Source: Erwinia tasmaniensis Et1/99
GTDB lineage: Bacteria > Pseudomonadota > Gammaproteobacteria > Enterobacterales > Enterobacteriaceae
NCBI RefSeq assembly: GCF_000026185.1
Contig: NC_010694.1
Location: forward strand, 1,178,001 to 1,242,000
Length of the DNA: 64,000 nt
Direction of reading: 5' to 3'
Shown: positions 40,986-54,850 of the stretch, piece by piece
Position numbering within the stretch: position 1 is the stretch's first letter
How the letters are laid out: each line of letters opens with the position of its first letter
The notes under the pieces: generated by a model
Told to the model about the DNA's origin: nothing
Database searches by the model: none
What the model saw: only the letters and a program-made list of their open reading frames with translations
Translations under genes and position numbers: made by a program

Positions 40986-41864
40986 GTGATCACACTCGAA
41001 AATACGATTGGCAATACACCCTTAATCCAGCTACAGCGGCTGACGCCGGATAATGGCAGTGAGATCTGGCTAAAGCTGGAAGGCAACAATCCTGCCGGTT
41101 CGGTAAAGGATCGCGCGGCGCTGTCCATGATCCAGCAGGCGGAAGCGCGGGGTGATATCCATCCTGGTGATGTCCTGATCGAGGCCACCAGCGGCAACAC
41201 GGGTATTGCTTTGGCGATGATCGCCGCAATGAAAGGCTATGTGCTTAAGCTGTTGATGCCGGAAAGTATGAGCGTCGAGCGTCAGGCGGCGATGCGCGCC
41301 TACGGCGCGGAGTTGATCCTCGTCAGCCGCGAGCAGGGAATGGAGGGCGCGCGCGATTTAGCGTTGGAGATGGCCGCACGCGGTGAGGGAAAGGTACTGG
41401 ACCAGTTTAATAATCCCGATAACCCGCTGGGGCATTTTCTCACTACCGGGCCAGAAATCTGGCAGCAGACGGCGGGGCGTTTGACGCATTTTGTCTCAAG
41501 CATGGGCACCACCGGCACCATAACCGGCGTGGGTCGTTTTCTCAAACAGCAAAACCAGGGAGTGGAAATCGTCGGGCTACAGCCGTCCGAAGGCAGCAGT
41601 ATTCCCGGCATCCGCCGCTGGCCCGCAGCCTACGTTCCGGGCATTTACCGGCCCGAACTGGTTGACCGCCTGTTGGATATGTCGCAACGAGAAGCAGAAG
41701 AGACCATGCGTCTGCTGGCGAGGAAGGAGGGGATATTCTGTGGCGTCAGCTCTGGCGGTGCCGTTGCCGGGGCGTTGCGCATCGCCCGCGCTCACCCCAC
41801 CAGCGTGATAGTGGCAATTATCTGCGATCGCGGTGACCGCTATCTGTCGACCGGCGTGTACTGA
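40986..41864 (+). CDS. cysM: Cysteine synthase B CysM
   Basis: 292 residues. PLP enzyme that makes cysteine from O-acetylserine and sulfide, or S-sulfocysteine from thiosulfate. The PLP Lys41 is in NNPAGSVKDRAAL, the substrate loop is [10 protein letters not shown], and the phosphate-binding glycine loop is MGTTGTITG. The start is GTG. It matches the CysP/thiosulfate import function next door. Confidence 0.96.
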   Translation: MITLENTIGNTPLIQLQRLTPDNGSEIWLKLEGNNPAGSVKDRAALSMIQQAEARGDIHPGDVLIEATSGNTGIALAMIAAMKGYVLKLLMPESMSVERQAAMRAYGAELILVSREQGMEGARDLALEMAARGEGKVLDQFNNPDNPLGHFLTTGPEIWQQTAGRLTHFVSSMGTTGTITGVGRFLKQQNQGVEIVGLQPSEGSSIPGIRRWPAAYVPGIYRPELVDRLLDMSQREAEETMRLLARKEGIFCGVSSGGAVAGALRIARAHPTSVIVAIICDRGDRYLSTGVY

Positions 41865-42047
41865 TCGCCTCTTTTGCATCCGAAACTAACGGCCGTTTCC
41901 ACCCGCTCAAAGCGCATGATTTCACCATTTTTCGATCGATAGCAGACGAGTGGCTCGCTATTGTCATACTGTAAGGATTGGGTAAAAGGTGCTGCGCGTT
42001 GCCCATTAACGGGTGAAAATAGCGTCCATATTATTGAGAGATCGCGT

Positions 42048-42728
42048 ATGAAAATTTTACTGGTCGATGACGACCTTGAGCTGGGCACCATGCTCAGCGA
42101 GTACCTGATTGCCGAAGGTTTTGATGCATCATTGGTGTTAACCGGTAAAGCCGGGGTGGAGGGGGCGCTTTCCGGGGACTACAACGCGATGATCCTCGAT
42201 ATCATGCTGCCCGATATGAGTGGTATTGATGTCTTGCGGCAGGTGCGACAGCACGGCCGCCTGCCGGTGATCATGCTAACGGCAAAGGGAGATAACATCG
42301 ATCGCGTGATTGGACTGGAAATGGGGGCGGATGATTATATGCCAAAACCCTGCTATCCGCGTGAACTGGTTGCGCGCCTGCGTGCCGTGCTCCGGCGTGT
42401 TGAAGAGCCGCCGGCTTCTGTAAAGCACACCGATGAGGCGATATGGGGTGACCTGACGTTAAACCCGGCTACGCGCATCAGCAAATGGCAGAATACGCCT
42501 TTTGATCTCACCGCCTCGGAGTTTAATTTGCTCGATCTTCTGCTGCGCTCCGCTGAACGTGTGGTATCGAAGGATGAACTTTCGGAAAAGGGGCTGGGCC
42601 GCCCGCGTGAGGCTTACGATCGCAGCGTGGACGTGCATATCAGTAACATTCGCCAGAAGCTGTCGGCATTAACGCATGATGCTATTAATATCGAAACGGT
42701 ACGCAGTATCGGCTACCGTATCCGATGA
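42048..42728 (+). CDS. OmpR-family response regulator (CpxR/RstA-like)
   Basis: 226 residues. The receiver has VDDD at 6-9, the phospho-Asp in LDIMLPDMSG, the Thr in MLTAKG and a Lys in MPKPCYPREL. The C-terminal winged helix (about 135-225) ends IETVRSIGYRIR. ATG 42048 follows GAGAG. It overlaps the kinase start by four bases (ATGA). Context between cysM and crr is not seen in E. coli. The closest family is CpxR/RstA, but the regulon cannot be inferred. Confidence 0.86.
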   Translation: MKILLVDDDLELGTMLSEYLIAEGFDASLVLTGKAGVEGALSGDYNAMILDIMLPDMSGIDVLRQVRQHGRLPVIMLTAKGDNIDRVIGLEMGADDYMPKPCYPRELVARLRAVLRRVEEPPASVKHTDEAIWGDLTLNPATRISKWQNTPFDLTASEFNLLDLLLRSAERVVSKDELSEKGLGRPREAYDRSVDVHISNIRQKLSALTHDAINIETVRSIGYRIR

Positions 42729-44077
42729 AATCCGGTTTCCGTGGTGTTCTATTCTGGAAAATCCTGCTGGGCTTCTGGCTAACATTTATTGCCATTACGC
42801 AACTCCTGTGGCTGGGTTTTAGCCTGTACGGTAAACACCACGAACCGCCTGAAAATCTTGCCACCAGGCGGATTATTAATCTGCAAATGACCTCTGCCGT
42901 ATCCGTGCTGCGGCGCGGTGGCCCGGACGCGCTGAATACTATGCTGGCCGACTGGCCTTCGGATGATCGGCAGTTTTTTTCGGTGCGGCGAACCGATAGT
43001 TTTCCCTTGGATGAGACGTTGCCGGGTGAGCGGGATCGGGCCCTTCCTCCCGGAGAATTCCCGGAGCAGATTGTCGAATCGGTCAGTGGGGCAGACGGAC
43101 ATCACTATCAGCTCAGTTATAACGTGGCCGGCATGCGTGCAAACAGCGGGATGGATCGTCGGCCGCACAGCATTCTCAATATGCCGCAGCCGCTGTTTAT
43201 TGCCGGCGGCATCTGCGGACTGTTATTCAGCCTGTTTCTTGCCTGGAACCTGACGCGTCCAATGCGCCAGCTGCGGGCGGGCTTTGCTCGTGTCTCAAAA
43301 GGCGATCTCTCCGTGCGCCTGTTTCCGCAAATGCGCCGCCGTTATGACGAGCTGTCGGCGGTAGCGCGGGATTTTGATGCGATGGTAGAGCGGCTTTCGG
43401 TACTGGTCAGCGCACGTGAAGAGCTGCTGCACGACGTTTCTCACGAACTGCGATCGCCGCTGGCACGCCTGCAGCTGGCTACCGGGTTAGCGCGGCAGAC
43501 GCCCGACTCCGTTTACGCCTCACTCGACAGGATCGATGAAGAGGCGCGGCGTCTGGATAAGATGATCGGCGAGCTGCTTACCCTGTCGCGGGCGGAGCAT
43601 AAGGATCTGCCCGATGAACAGTATCTCGATCTGCTGGGACTGCTGGAAGCGGTGGCTAACGATGCGCGCTACGAGGCGCAAATACCGGGAGTTGAGATCC
43701 TGCTTGAAGCCGATACCCATCATGATTACACCGTGAAAGGAGATGCCAACCTGATCCGTTCCGCGCTTGAAAACGTGGTGCGTAACGCGCTGCGTTTCTC
43801 ATCCGGGGGCCAGCAGGTGCTGATTAACCTGCGACAGGAAGACGGCTGGCTGGCAATCAGCGTGCGCGATCGTGGTCCGGGAGTGGATCCCGACAAGCTT
43901 TCCAGCATTTTTGACCCGTTTGTGCGCGTTAATTCGCCGCTGTCAGGCAAAGGCTACGGGCTGGGGCTGTCCATCGTGCGTAAGGTGGTGAGCGCTCACG
44001 GCGGGGAGGTCGGCGCGGTGAATGCGCGCGATGGCGGTCTGGAGCTGACTATCCGTCTGCCGCACTGGAAGATGTAA
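42725..44077 (+). CDS. Sensor histidine kinase (CpxA/RstB-like)
   Basis: 450 residues. An N-terminal membrane helix (about 10-34), a periplasmic sensor of about 120 residues rich in Arg/Pro/Glu (HEPPEN, DRRPHS), a second helix (about 160-180) and HAMP follow. The H-box HDVSHELRSPLARLQ holds the phospho-His, then come an N-box (ENVVRNALRFS), G1 DRGPGVD and G2 GYGLGLSIV. Pairs with the regulator just upstream. The stimulus is unknown. No known sensor motif was recognised in the periplasmic part. Confidence 0.87.
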   Translation: MKSGFRGVLFWKILLGFWLTFIAITQLLWLGFSLYGKHHEPPENLATRRIINLQMTSAVSVLRRGGPDALNTMLADWPSDDRQFFSVRRTDSFPLDETLPGERDRALPPGEFPEQIVESVSGADGHHYQLSYNVAGMRANSGMDRRPHSILNMPQPLFIAGGICGLLFSLFLAWNLTRPMRQLRAGFARVSKGDLSVRLFPQMRRRYDELSAVARDFDAMVERLSVLVSAREELLHDVSHELRSPLARLQLATGLARQTPDSVYASLDRIDEEARRLDKMIGELLTLSRAEHKDLPDEQYLDLLGLLEAVANDARYEAQIPGVEILLEADTHHDYTVKGDANLIRSALENVVRNALRFSSGGQQVLINLRQEDGWLAISVRDRGPGVDPDKLSSIFDPFVRVNSPLSGKGYGLGLSIVRKVVSAHGGEVGAVNARDGGLELTIRLPHWKM

Positions 44078-44178
44078 CCGGTCAGATCAAAGCTCGTTTT
44101 GTGGCAAAGGGTAAATGAATTTTTTTACATTCACAGACCGCATTCTGATAATGCCGGTCACAGGGGATAAACGAAATT

Positions 44179-44211
44179 AAAAAAAAGCCCCTGTAATAAA
44201 GGGGCTTTTTT
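44179..44211. terminator. Bidirectional terminator between the kinase gene and crr
   Basis: AAGCCCC (44185-44191) pairs with GGGGCTT (44201-44207). It is flanked by A-rich and T-rich runs, so it can end both converging transcripts. Confidence 0.9.
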
Positions 44212-44226
44212 CATGATGGGACGCGA

Positions 44227-44730
44227 TTATTTTTTGATACGAATAACCGGGGTCTCACCCACAACCACGCTGCCCGTCAACTTAACCAGCTCTTTGATCT
44301 CGTCCATATTGGAGATCACGACCGGCGTCAGCGTTGATTTCGCTTTTTCTTCCAGCAACGCAAGATCAAATTCGATCACCACGTCGCCTTTCTTCACTTT
44401 CTGCCCTTCTTCGGCGATACGCTTAAAGCCTTCACCTTTCAGCTCAACCGTATCAATCCCGAAGTGGACAAACAGCTCGATGCCGTTGTCAGACTCAATG
44501 GAAAACGCATGGTTGGTTTCGAAAATTTTTCCGATGGTGCCATCAACTGGCGCAACCATTTTATTGCCTGTAGGTTTGATCGCGATACCATCGCCAACAA
44601 TTTTCTCCGCAAAAACCACATCCGGTACGTCTTCGATATTAACGATTTCGCCCGATAGCGGTGCTACGATTTCAATAGCACCCGATGCAGAATCTGACTT
44701 ATCGCCAAATAGTTTTGAAAACAAACCCAT
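44227..44730 (-). CDS. crr: PTS glucose-specific EIIA (Crr)
   Basis: 167 residues, two fewer than in E. coli. Phosphate carrier from HPr to glucose EIIBC and regulator of adenylate cyclase and inducer exclusion. The two active-site histidines are His74 (ETNHAF) and His89 (LFVHFG), the latter being the phospho-acceptor. A short amphipathic N-terminus (MGLFSKLFG) binds membrane. Downstream of ptsI by 43 bp, end of the ptsHI-crr operon. Confidence 0.97.
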   Translation of the reverse strand: MGLFSKLFGDKSDSASGAIEIVAPLSGEIVNIEDVPDVVFAEKIVGDGIAIKPTGNKMVAPVDGTIGKIFETNHAFSIESDNGIELFVHFGIDTVELKGEGFKRIAEEGQKVKKGDVVIEFDLALLEEKAKSTLTPVVISNMDEIKELVKLTGSVVVGETPVIRIKK

Positions 44731-44773
44731 GTTCTTCTCCTAAGCAGTAATGTTGTGCCAGCGTCTCTCAGTT

Positions 44774-46501
44774 TCAGCAGAGTGTTTTTTCTTCGATGAA
44801 CTTATTCACCAGGTTCATCAACTCATCCGCCGTTGGCTGAGCCAGAGCTTGCTCTGCTAACGCCTTCGCATCTTCAAAATTGGTGTTACGAATAATTTTC
44901 TTGATGCGTGGGATAGAAATGGCACTCATGCTGAATTCGTCCAGCCCCATTCCTAATAACAGTAGTGTAGCACGTTCGTCACCTGCCAGCTCACCACACA
45001 TGCCGGTCCACTTACCTTCAGCGTGAGAAGCATCAATAACCTGCTTGATCAGCGTCAGCACAGAAGGAGACATAGGATTATAAAGATGCGCAATCAGGTC
45101 GTTACCGCGATCTACCGCCAGAGTATACTGCGTCAGGTCGTTTGTCCCAATACTAAAGAAGTCGACTTCTTTCGCCAGATGATGGGCAATGACTGCAGAA
45201 GCAGGGGTTTCCACCATGATACCGACTTCTATCTGCTCGTCGAAAGCTTTACCTTCGGCGCGCAGCTGGGCCTTAAGGGTGTCGAGTTCAGCTTTCAGGA
45301 AGCGAACTTCCTCAACGGAGATCACCATCGGGAACATGATACGCAGTTTGCCAAAGGCAGAAGCGCGAAGAATAGCACGTAGCTGTGCGTGCAGGATTTC
45401 AGTACGATCCATCGCAATACGTATCGCGCGCCAGCCGAGGAACGGGTTGTCCTCTTTCGGCAGGTTCATATACGGCAGGTCTTTATCACCGCCGATGTCC
45501 ATAGTACGTACGATGACGGCCTGAGCGCCTACCGCTTCCGCAACGGCTTTATAAGCCTGGAACTGTTCATCTTCGCTTGGCAGAGATTCACGATCCATAA
45601 ACAGGAATTCGGTACGGTACAAACCTACGCCTTCAGCGCCGTTGCGTTCTGCTCCCGCCACGTCACGCACGGTACCGATGTTGGCACAGACTTCAACCTG
45701 ATGGCCGTCGAGAGTGATGGCCGGCAGATCTTTCAGTTTCGCCAACTCGTTTTTTTCGCTGGTGTACTGATGTGCAACGGCTTTTAACTCTTCTATTTTT
45801 TCTGGCGTTGGATTGACGTAAACCTGGTTGTTTACACCATCAAGGATAAGAAAATCATCGTTTTTCACCTGGCTGGTCACGTCACCCGTGCCGACAATAG
45901 CCGGCAGCTCCAGCGAGCGCGCCATAATGGAGGTGTGCGACGTACGGCCACCAATATCGGTGATAAAGCCTAATACTTTTTTCAGGTTCAGCTGGGCCGT
46001 TTCTGACGGAGTCAGATCTTTAGCGATCAGCAGAACCTCTTCGTTGATGGCGCTGAGATCGACGATATGCAGACCGAGAATATTTTGCAGCAGGCGTTTA
46101 CCGATATCACGTACGTCGGCAGCACGCTCTTTCAGATACTCATCATCCAGCTCTTCCAGTGCTTTCGCCTGGCCATCAATAACAGAAAAGGCAGCGGCGT
46201 CGGCGGTGGCGTGCTCGTCTTTTATCAGAGCAATGATTTCCTGCTCAAGTTCTTCATCTTCCAGCAGCATGATATGCCCCTCGAAGATCGCTTCTTTCTC
46301 TTCGCCGAAGGTTTCACCGGCTTTGATTTTGATCGCGGCAAGCTGCTCGGCAGCCTTTTGACGACCTTCAAGAAAACGCTGAACTTCCTGGTCGACCTGG
46401 TCGGCAGAAATCTTTTTCCGGTTAATAACAATCTCATCTTCTTTCAGCAAAAGCGCCTTGCCGAAAGCGATACCCGGTGATGCTAAAATGCCTGAAATCA
46501 T
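44774..46501 (-). CDS. ptsI: PTS enzyme I (PtsI)
   Basis: 575 residues, the E. coli length. Autophosphorylates from PEP and passes phosphate to HPr. The phospho-His189 sits in [13 protein letters not shown], and the PEP site Cys is in GMCGELAGD. The gap to ptsH upstream is 209 bp, much wider than in E. coli as I recall. RBS GGTAGGG. Confidence 0.97.
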   Translation of the reverse strand: MISGILASPGIAFGKALLLKEDEIVINRKKISADQVDQEVQRFLEGRQKAAEQLAAIKIKAGETFGEEKEAIFEGHIMLLEDEELEQEIIALIKDEHATADAAAFSVIDGQAKALEELDDEYLKERAADVRDIGKRLLQNILGLHIVDLSAINEEVLLIAKDLTPSETAQLNLKKVLGFITDIGGRTSHTSIMARSLELPAIVGTGDVTSQVKNDDFLILDGVNNQVYVNPTPEKIEELKAVAHQYTSEKNELAKLKDLPAITLDGHQVEVCANIGTVRDVAGAERNGAEGVGLYRTEFLFMDRESLPSEDEQFQAYKAVAEAVGAQAVIVRTMDIGGDKDLPYMNLPKEDNPFLGWRAIRIAMDRTEILHAQLRAILRASAFGKLRIMFPMVISVEEVRFLKAELDTLKAQLRAEGKAFDEQIEVGIMVETPASAVIAHHLAKEVDFFSIGTNDLTQYTLAVDRGNDLIAHLYNPMSPSVLTLIKQVIDASHAEGKWTGMCGELAGDERATLLLLGMGLDEFSMSAISIPRIKKIIRNTNFEDAKALAEQALAQPTADELMNLVNKFIEEKTLC

Positions 46502-46710
46502 AACCCTACCTTTTCTCTTTCTGATTATCGTCTGAGGAAGGATACCCAGATAACCTCTGCGGTAATTCCACTCAGCGAGTCGGACGAATGATGCAAACCG
46601 ATGCGTTACGTTTTGGCCATTTTACCAAAGCAACGTTGCGGGCGGTCTGTCCGCGATCAATCAATGTTGTATTATTCGGTCCGAATTTACTGCGCTGGAT
46701 AGCGAACTGA

Positions 46711-46968
46711 TTACTCAAGCTCTGCCATCAGTTTGACCAGATGCTCGACGGCCTTCTGCTCGTCTTCGCCTTCTGCTGACAGGGTCACTACTGTGCCTTG
46801 CGTCAGGCCCAGAGTCTGTAATTTGAACAGGCTCTTTGCGCTGGCAGACTTGCCGTTGGAGGTTACGGTGATATCTGAAGTAAAGGCTTTAGCTTCCTTA
46901 ACGAACTGAGCTGCCGGACGAGTGTGCAGGCCGTTTGGTGCAGTAATGGTGACTTCTTGCTGGAACAT
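46711..46968 (-). CDS. ptsH: PTS phosphocarrier HPr (PtsH)
   Basis: 85 residues. Phospho-His15 lies in [13 protein letters not shown], and Ser46 (AKSLFKL) is at the conserved site. First gene of ptsHI-crr. ATG preceded by GGGGAAA. Passes phosphate from enzyme I to sugar-specific EIIA domains. Confidence 0.97.
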   Translation of the reverse strand: MFQQEVTITAPNGLHTRPAAQFVKEAKAFTSDITVTSNGKSASAKSLFKLQTLGLTQGTVVTLSAEGEDEQKAVEHLVKLMAELE

Positions 46969-47360
46969 TATGTTTCCCCAACTAAATTAAGTTTGGTGTT
47001 GTGGATTTAAAGCCTGGCCAAATGGCGGGCTTTAACCTGTAGTGAGTCGCACTGGCATAGTACAAAAACGTGCCAGAAAATGCGCTGGTAAGATGGAGTA
47101 AAAGTTAAGAGAAAATTCTGGATCTTCGTCTCACTCATCCACTTCTCATTATGCCGTCATTTGTCTTGCTGCGCCAAATAAGTAAATCGATTCAGCCAGC
47201 TCTAATTTGTGACCGATTAATTTTTCGGATCGAAATAATTGCCAGCTTAAATACCAGACCATCGAGGGTAAAATCAATCTTCCAGGTAGTAAAAGTTTGA
47301 CGCACTCCACAAAAAAGCACCCTGATGGGTGCTTTTATAGACAATTTTGCCTGTCCACGT
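46969..47360. promoter_or_regulatory. pts promoter region and cysK 3' region
   Basis: About 390 bp. The right part holds the cysK terminator; the rest should contain the pts promoters. Multiple CRP-controlled promoters are known in E. coli. A TGTGA half site occurs near 47207, but no full CRP palindrome is visible. Confidence 0.45.
47311..47336 (-). terminator. cysK terminator
   Basis: GCACCC (47317-47322) and GGGTGC (47327-47332) form the stem. On the minus strand six T residues follow (complement of 47311-47316). Confidence 0.87.
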
Positions 47361-48332
47361 CTACGGCTGTAACTCTTTCTCGGTAAACAAATCGGCAAAC
47401 AGTGCGGTGGAAAGGTAGCGCTCGCCGGACGAGGGGAGTACGACCACGATATTTTTTTCTGCAAACGCGCTATCTTCCTGCAACTTCAACGCGGCGGCAA
47501 CGGCTGCGCCTGAGGAGATACCGGCCAGAATACCTTCTTCTTCCATCAGGCGCCGTGCGGTTGAGATCGCTTCTTCATTACTGATAGCGATAACGCGATC
47601 GATCAGATTGAGCTCAAGATTGCCGGGGATAAAGCCTGCACCTATCCCCTGAATTTTATGGGGGCCGGGTTTGATCTCGTCCCCTGCTAACGCCTGGGCA
47701 ATGACCGGTGAATCGGTTGGTTCTACCGCAACCGAAATAAGATCTTTTTTCCCTTTGGTATTTTTCAGATAGCGCGTAACCCCGGTCAACGTGCCCCCAG
47801 TGCCCACGCCAGCAATAAATACGTCCACTTCGCCGTCGGTATCTTCCCAGATTTCCGGACCGGTGGTCTTTTCATGAATTTCTGGGTTTGCCGGATTACT
47901 GAACTGTTGCAGTAGAACGAATTTATCCGGATCGCCGGCGACGATCTCTTCCGCTTTGCTGATGGCGCCCTTCATGCCCTTAGCGCCTTCGGTCAGCACC
48001 AGATTCGCGCCCAGCGCTTTGAGCAGTTTACGGCGCTCTACGCTCATGGTTTCCGGCATCGTTAACGTGAGTTTATAGCCACGCGCTGCCGCAACGTAGG
48101 CAAGAGCAATGCCGGTGTTGCCGCTGGTGGGTTCAACCAGTTCAATTCCCGGCTTCAGAATTCCGCGTTTTTCTGCATCCCAAATCATATTGGCACCGAT
48201 ACGGCATTTGACGCTGAAGCTAGGATTACGCGACTCAACTTTTGCCAGAATGCGTCCATTACCGATGCGGTTCAGTCGAACCAGCGGCGTATGACCGATT
48301 GTTAAAGAGTTGTCTTCATATATCTTACTCAT
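47361..48332 (-). CDS. cysK: Cysteine synthase A CysK
   Basis: 323 residues, the E. coli length. PLP enzyme making cysteine from O-acetylserine and sulfide. PLP Lys42 is in [14 protein letters not shown], the substrate loop is [10 protein letters not shown], and the phosphate loop is [10 protein letters not shown]. It can bind CysE through its active site. Between ptsH and cysZ, as in E. coli. RBS AAGGAC. Confidence 0.97.
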   Translation of the reverse strand: MSKIYEDNSLTIGHTPLVRLNRIGNGRILAKVESRNPSFSVKCRIGANMIWDAEKRGILKPGIELVEPTSGNTGIALAYVAAARGYKLTLTMPETMSVERRKLLKALGANLVLTEGAKGMKGAISKAEEIVAGDPDKFVLLQQFSNPANPEIHEKTTGPEIWEDTDGEVDVFIAGVGTGGTLTGVTRYLKNTKGKKDLISVAVEPTDSPVIAQALAGDEIKPGPHKIQGIGAGFIPGNLELNLIDRVIAISNEEAISTARRLMEEEGILAGISSGAAVAAALKLQEDSAFAEKNIVVVLPSSGERYLSTALFADLFTEKELQP

Positions 48333-48542
48333 AGCCCGTCCTTAACTGTATGAAATATTGGGAACGCATAGAGCATACCTTGTTCAATCAGCCCGTGAAG
48401 TGAAGAAATCGTATATAGATATGTTTAGCAGAAATAAGCCCAGCCTAAATGGCATAAGGCGGGTGAAATGGCAATCCGGGCGGCTTTTACACCCCCCGAA
48501 ATGCTCATCCGTAGCAGGCAAATGCGTTGGGTGAGTTGATCA

Positions 48543-49328
48543 TCACAACGCTCTGGACGGGGATGTCAGGCGCAGCTCGGAACGGTAACGGTCTACCCAC
48601 ATGGCGGTGGCTCCGCATACCGCCACCGGCATGATCACAAGATTGAGGAGGGGGATCATGGTGAACAGGCTAACCAAAGCGCCGAACTGCATACTCATGG
48701 TTTTGTTCTGCCCCATAGCGGAGCGCATCTGGCGAAAGCTCACTTTGTGATTGTCAAACGGATAGTCACAGTACTGGATTGCCATCATCCAGGCGCTGAA
48801 CAGGAACCACAGGACCGGGGCGACGGTCTGGCCAAAGCCCGGTAGAAAATAGAGTACCAGCAGCCCCAGCGCGCGAGGAAGATAGTAAGCCAGCTTCTGC
48901 CATTCGCGCTTCAGGATGCGCGGCAGATCCTTCACCAGTCCACTCCAGCCGCTATCGGGCAGTGGGTTACCCGTCAATCTTCCCTCAAGCTGTTCAGCCA
49001 GTAGCCCACAGAAAGGAGCGGCAATCCAGTTAGCAATAGTGGAGAAAAAGTAGCTGAAGACCAGGATGATTGACAGTACCAGCAGCGGCCACAGCAGATA
49101 GCTTAGCCACTGTAGCCAACCTGGCACCATCTCCATCAGTTCAGGTATCCAGTGTCCCAGACGTTGGAACAGCCAGATAAAGGCGCCCCCCATCAGGATA
49201 ATATTGACCAACAGCGGCATAATGACAAAACGGCGAATGCCCGGCAGGCGGATCAGCTTCCAGCCAGCGCTGAAATAGTGTAAGCCGCCAGGCGACGAGT
49301 CAGCATTGTGTTGTGACATGAAGTGCAT
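48543..49328 (-). CDS. cysZ: Sulfate transporter CysZ
   Basis: 261 residues, inner-membrane, about four long hydrophobic segments ([40 protein letters not shown] and two more). Close to E. coli CysZ along its length ([25 protein letters not shown]). Imports sulfate for cysteine synthesis. The start may be the second ATG (MSQHNADSS), because AAGGAG lies only about 2 bases from the first ATG. Confidence 0.93.
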   Translation of the reverse strand: MHFMSQHNADSSPGGLHYFSAGWKLIRLPGIRRFVIMPLLVNIILMGGAFIWLFQRLGHWIPELMEMVPGWLQWLSYLLWPLLVLSIILVFSYFFSTIANWIAAPFCGLLAEQLEGRLTGNPLPDSGWSGLVKDLPRILKREWQKLAYYLPRALGLLVLYFLPGFGQTVAPVLWFLFSAWMMAIQYCDYPFDNHKVSFRQMRSAMGQNKTMSMQFGALVSLFTMIPLLNLVIMPVAVCGATAMWVDRYRSELRLTSPSRAL

Positions 49329-49539
49329 TTCTCCTTAATTCGGCAAGATTGTGGCTATCATAACCCACCTTTTTCTGCTCACCAGAGGTCGAGTGAATGA
49401 AAAAACAGCAAATAAGCACCCTCAAAGCGGGATATTTGTGAGAAAATACTGCCCGGACTTGCACTTGTGTACTCTGGCAAATACAGTTAGAGGATAAAGT
49501 TTGCCGCGGTGGCAAGGTACTGGAACAACAGAGAATACA

Positions 49540-52535
<2,996 letters not shown>

Positions 52536-52536
52536 C

Positions 52537-52755
52537 ATGGAAAAAGAACATCTGATTGAAATGGCTAACACCGTGATGCCCTTTGGTAAATACAAAGGCC
52601 GCGTGTTGATCGATCTGCCGGAGGAGTATCTGCTGTGGTTTGCCCGTAAAGATGAGTTTCCTCAAGGGCACCTCGGTGAACTGATGCAGATGACTTTAGC
52701 CGTCAAGATTGAAGGCTTAGAGGGATTGATCAAACCGTTAAAGCAACCACAGTAA
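52537..52755 (+). CDS. ypeB: DUF3820 small protein YpeB
   Basis: 72 residues, the E. coli YpeB length. MPFGKYKGR and DLPEEYLLWFARKDEFPQG are family motifs. Function unknown. It starts at the ATG one base after the ligA stop, so it is almost certainly translated from the ligA message. Confidence 0.92.
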   Translation: MEKEHLIEMANTVMPFGKYKGRVLIDLPEEYLLWFARKDEFPQGHLGELMQMTLAVKIEGLEGLIKPLKQPQ

Positions 52756-52778
52756 AATCGGTTGCCTTTGACTGACTC

Positions 52779-52809
52779 AAACGCCGGCGCGATCGCTGCG
52801 CCGGCGTTT
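52779..52809. terminator. Long hairpin between convergent ypeB and yfeH
   Basis: A perfect 12-bp stem: AAACGCCGGCGC (52779-52790) with GCGCCGGCGTTT (52798-52809), loop of seven. The T/A ends are short. It lies between converging genes and probably terminates both. Confidence 0.75.
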
Positions 52810-52815
52810 GGGGCA

Positions 52816-53835
52816 TTACTTCTGCGGCCCGGCCATCGCCTGGCTGTCGGTCTCTTTTTGCTGCACAAGCTGCTTCTCTGCGGCTTTTCTATAGCGCTGC
52901 GCGAGCATTGAACAGACCATCAGCTGTACCTGGTGGAAAATCATCAGGGGCAGCACGATAATCCCGACCGCGGCGGAGGGGAACAGGATATTGGCCATCG
53001 GCACGCCGTTGGCCAGACTCTTTTTCGACCCGCAGAACAGAATGGTGATTTCATCGGCACGGTTAAAGCCAAACAGGCGTGCGGCAGTAAGATTAATCGC
53101 CAATACCACAAAGAGCAGGCCCAGGCTGCCGACGACAATCCATACCAGCGTCATCACACCCACCCGGTGCCAGATACCGTTCACCACCGCTTCGCTAAAG
53201 GCCGAATAGACCACCAGCAAAATCGAAGCCTGATCGGTTTTGCCGATCAGACCGCGGTTTCGCTCCACCCAGCTGGCGATCCAGCGCCGGGATAAGTGCC
53301 CGACCACAAACGGCACCAGCAGCTGCAGCATAATCTTGCCAATTTGTTCAAGGCTGCCGCCCGGAACATCGCCGTGGACATTCATCAGCAGGCTCACCAA
53401 CAAAGGGGAAATAAATACCCCCAGCAGGCTGGAGGCCGATGCGCTGCATACCGCCGCCGCGACATTGCCTCCGGCCAGTGAAGTCAGAGCTATTGACGAC
53501 TGCACGGTGGCTGGCAGTATCGACAGATACATAAAGCCGGTATAGATCTCTTGGCTTAACTGCAGGGGGTGCCACCAGACAAACAGCACGCCCAGCGCGG
53601 GAAACAGCACGAAAGTGCTGAACATCACCCACAAATGAAGACGCCAGTGTCCGCCACCGGCGATAATTTTTTCGCGTGAGAGTTTTGCGCCGTGCATAAA
53701 GAACAGCAGGGCAATGGCAGCGGTCGTCAGCCACTCGAATACATCAACAAAATGACCGCGGGCGGGCAGGAAGGAAGCCAGCAGCACGGTAATAATCAGT
53801 TTCAACATCAGTGGATCGATACGGAAAATGCCCAT
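52816..53835 (-). CDS. yfeH: Bile acid:sodium symporter family protein YfeH
   Basis: 339 residues, about ten membrane helices, SBF/BASS fold (FMYLSILPATVQSSIALTSLAGGNVAAAV, ILFCGSKKSLANGVPMA). The true substrate is unknown; the family name is historical. Divergent from the LysR gene yfeR, 94 bp apart, as in E. coli, so YfeR may control it. Confidence 0.9.
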   Translation of the reverse strand: MGIFRIDPLMLKLIITVLLASFLPARGHFVDVFEWLTTAAIALLFFMHGAKLSREKIIAGGGHWRLHLWVMFSTFVLFPALGVLFVWWHPLQLSQEIYTGFMYLSILPATVQSSIALTSLAGGNVAAAVCSASASSLLGVFISPLLVSLLMNVHGDVPGGSLEQIGKIMLQLLVPFVVGHLSRRWIASWVERNRGLIGKTDQASILLVVYSAFSEAVVNGIWHRVGVMTLVWIVVGSLGLLFVVLAINLTAARLFGFNRADEITILFCGSKKSLANGVPMANILFPSAAVGIIVLPLMIFHQVQLMVCSMLAQRYRKAAEKQLVQQKETDSQAMAGPQK

Positions 53836-53929
53836 GGTTAATACCTGGTTAAATACAGATTGGGCTATTGTGCGCCGGGTAGTTTTAGAAATAAAATTGA
53901 TTTATTGAATTCATATATGAGAATAATAG

Positions 53930-54850
53930 ATGAATTACACGTTACGTCAGCTGCGCGTCTTTGTCGCCGTTGCTAAGCAGGGAAGTTTCAGTCAGGCGGG
54001 GCAGTCAATTGGGCTAAGCCAGTCAGCGGTCAGCCACAGTATTAAAGAGCTGGAAAGCGAAATGGGCATTCGCCTGCTTGACCGTACTACGCGTGAAGTG
54101 GTGCTGACGGAGGCCGGGGAACAGCTCGCCAGTCGTCTCGAACGGATGCTGGAAGAGCTGAATACGACTCTTCTGGACGTGCGCAGCTACGGGCAGCAGC
54201 GTAGCGGAACGGTGAGGGTGGCCGCCAGTCAGACCATTTCTGCACATCTGATGCCGCAATGCCTTGCCAGCAGTCAGTTACACTACCCGGAAATCAAAAT
54301 TATGCTACGTGACCGCCCGCAGCAGTGGGTACTGCAAAGCATCCGTCATGCGGAGGTTGATTTTGGCATTGTGATAGGTCCGCTACAGGCAGACGATTTG
54401 CAGTGTGAGGCCATTCTCGAAGAGCCGTTCCTGCTGCTGTGTCGGCAGGACGATCCGCTGGCGCACCGGCAAACGGTTTACTGGCCCATGTTGAATCAGC
54501 GTACGCTGGTGTTACAGGACTATTCATCCGGTAGCCGGGTGCTGATTGACGAAGCGCTACGTTTGCAGCAGGTGCAGGCTGAGATCGTTCAGGAAATAGG
54601 CCATCCGGCCACGCTCTATCCGATGGTGGAGGCTGGCATTGGTATCAGTATCCTTCCCGCGCTGGCGCTGCCGTTACCGCAGGGCAGTCCTCTTATGGTG
54701 AAACGCATTGTGCCAGAGATAAATCGCACCGTTATGCTGGTCAGACGCAAAAACCGCTCTCTGACCCCAGCCGCAGAGGTCATCTGGCAAGAGGTGCGCC
54801 AACAGGCCGAGGTGCTGACGCGACAGCGAGCCAACACCTCAGCATTTTAA
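53930..54850 (+). CDS. yfeR: LysR-family regulator YfeR
   Basis: 306 residues. N-terminal helix-turn-helix ([33 protein letters not shown]) and an effector domain from about 90. LysR proteins usually regulate the divergent neighbour, here yfeH. Its stop overlaps the converging FlxA-like gene by four bases. Effector unknown. Confidence 0.88.
   Translation: MNYTLRQLRVFVAVAKQGSFSQAGQSIGLSQSAVSHSIKELESEMGIRLLDRTTREVVLTEAGEQLASRLERMLEELNTTLLDVRSYGQQRSGTVRVAASQTISAHLMPQCLASSQLHYPEIKIMLRDRPQQWVLQSIRHAEVDFGIVIGPLQADDLQCEAILEEPFLLLCRQDDPLAHRQTVYWPMLNQRTLVLQDYSSGSRVLIDEALRLQQVQAEIVQEIGHPATLYPMVEAGIGISILPALALPLPQGSPLMVKRIVPEINRTVMLVRRKNRSLTPAAEVIWQEVRQQAEVLTRQRANTSAF

Noticed and set aside
47192..47464. 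90-codon minus-strand frame overlapping the cysK 3' end
   Set aside because: It crosses the cysK terminator in another frame and has no RBS or recognisable product.
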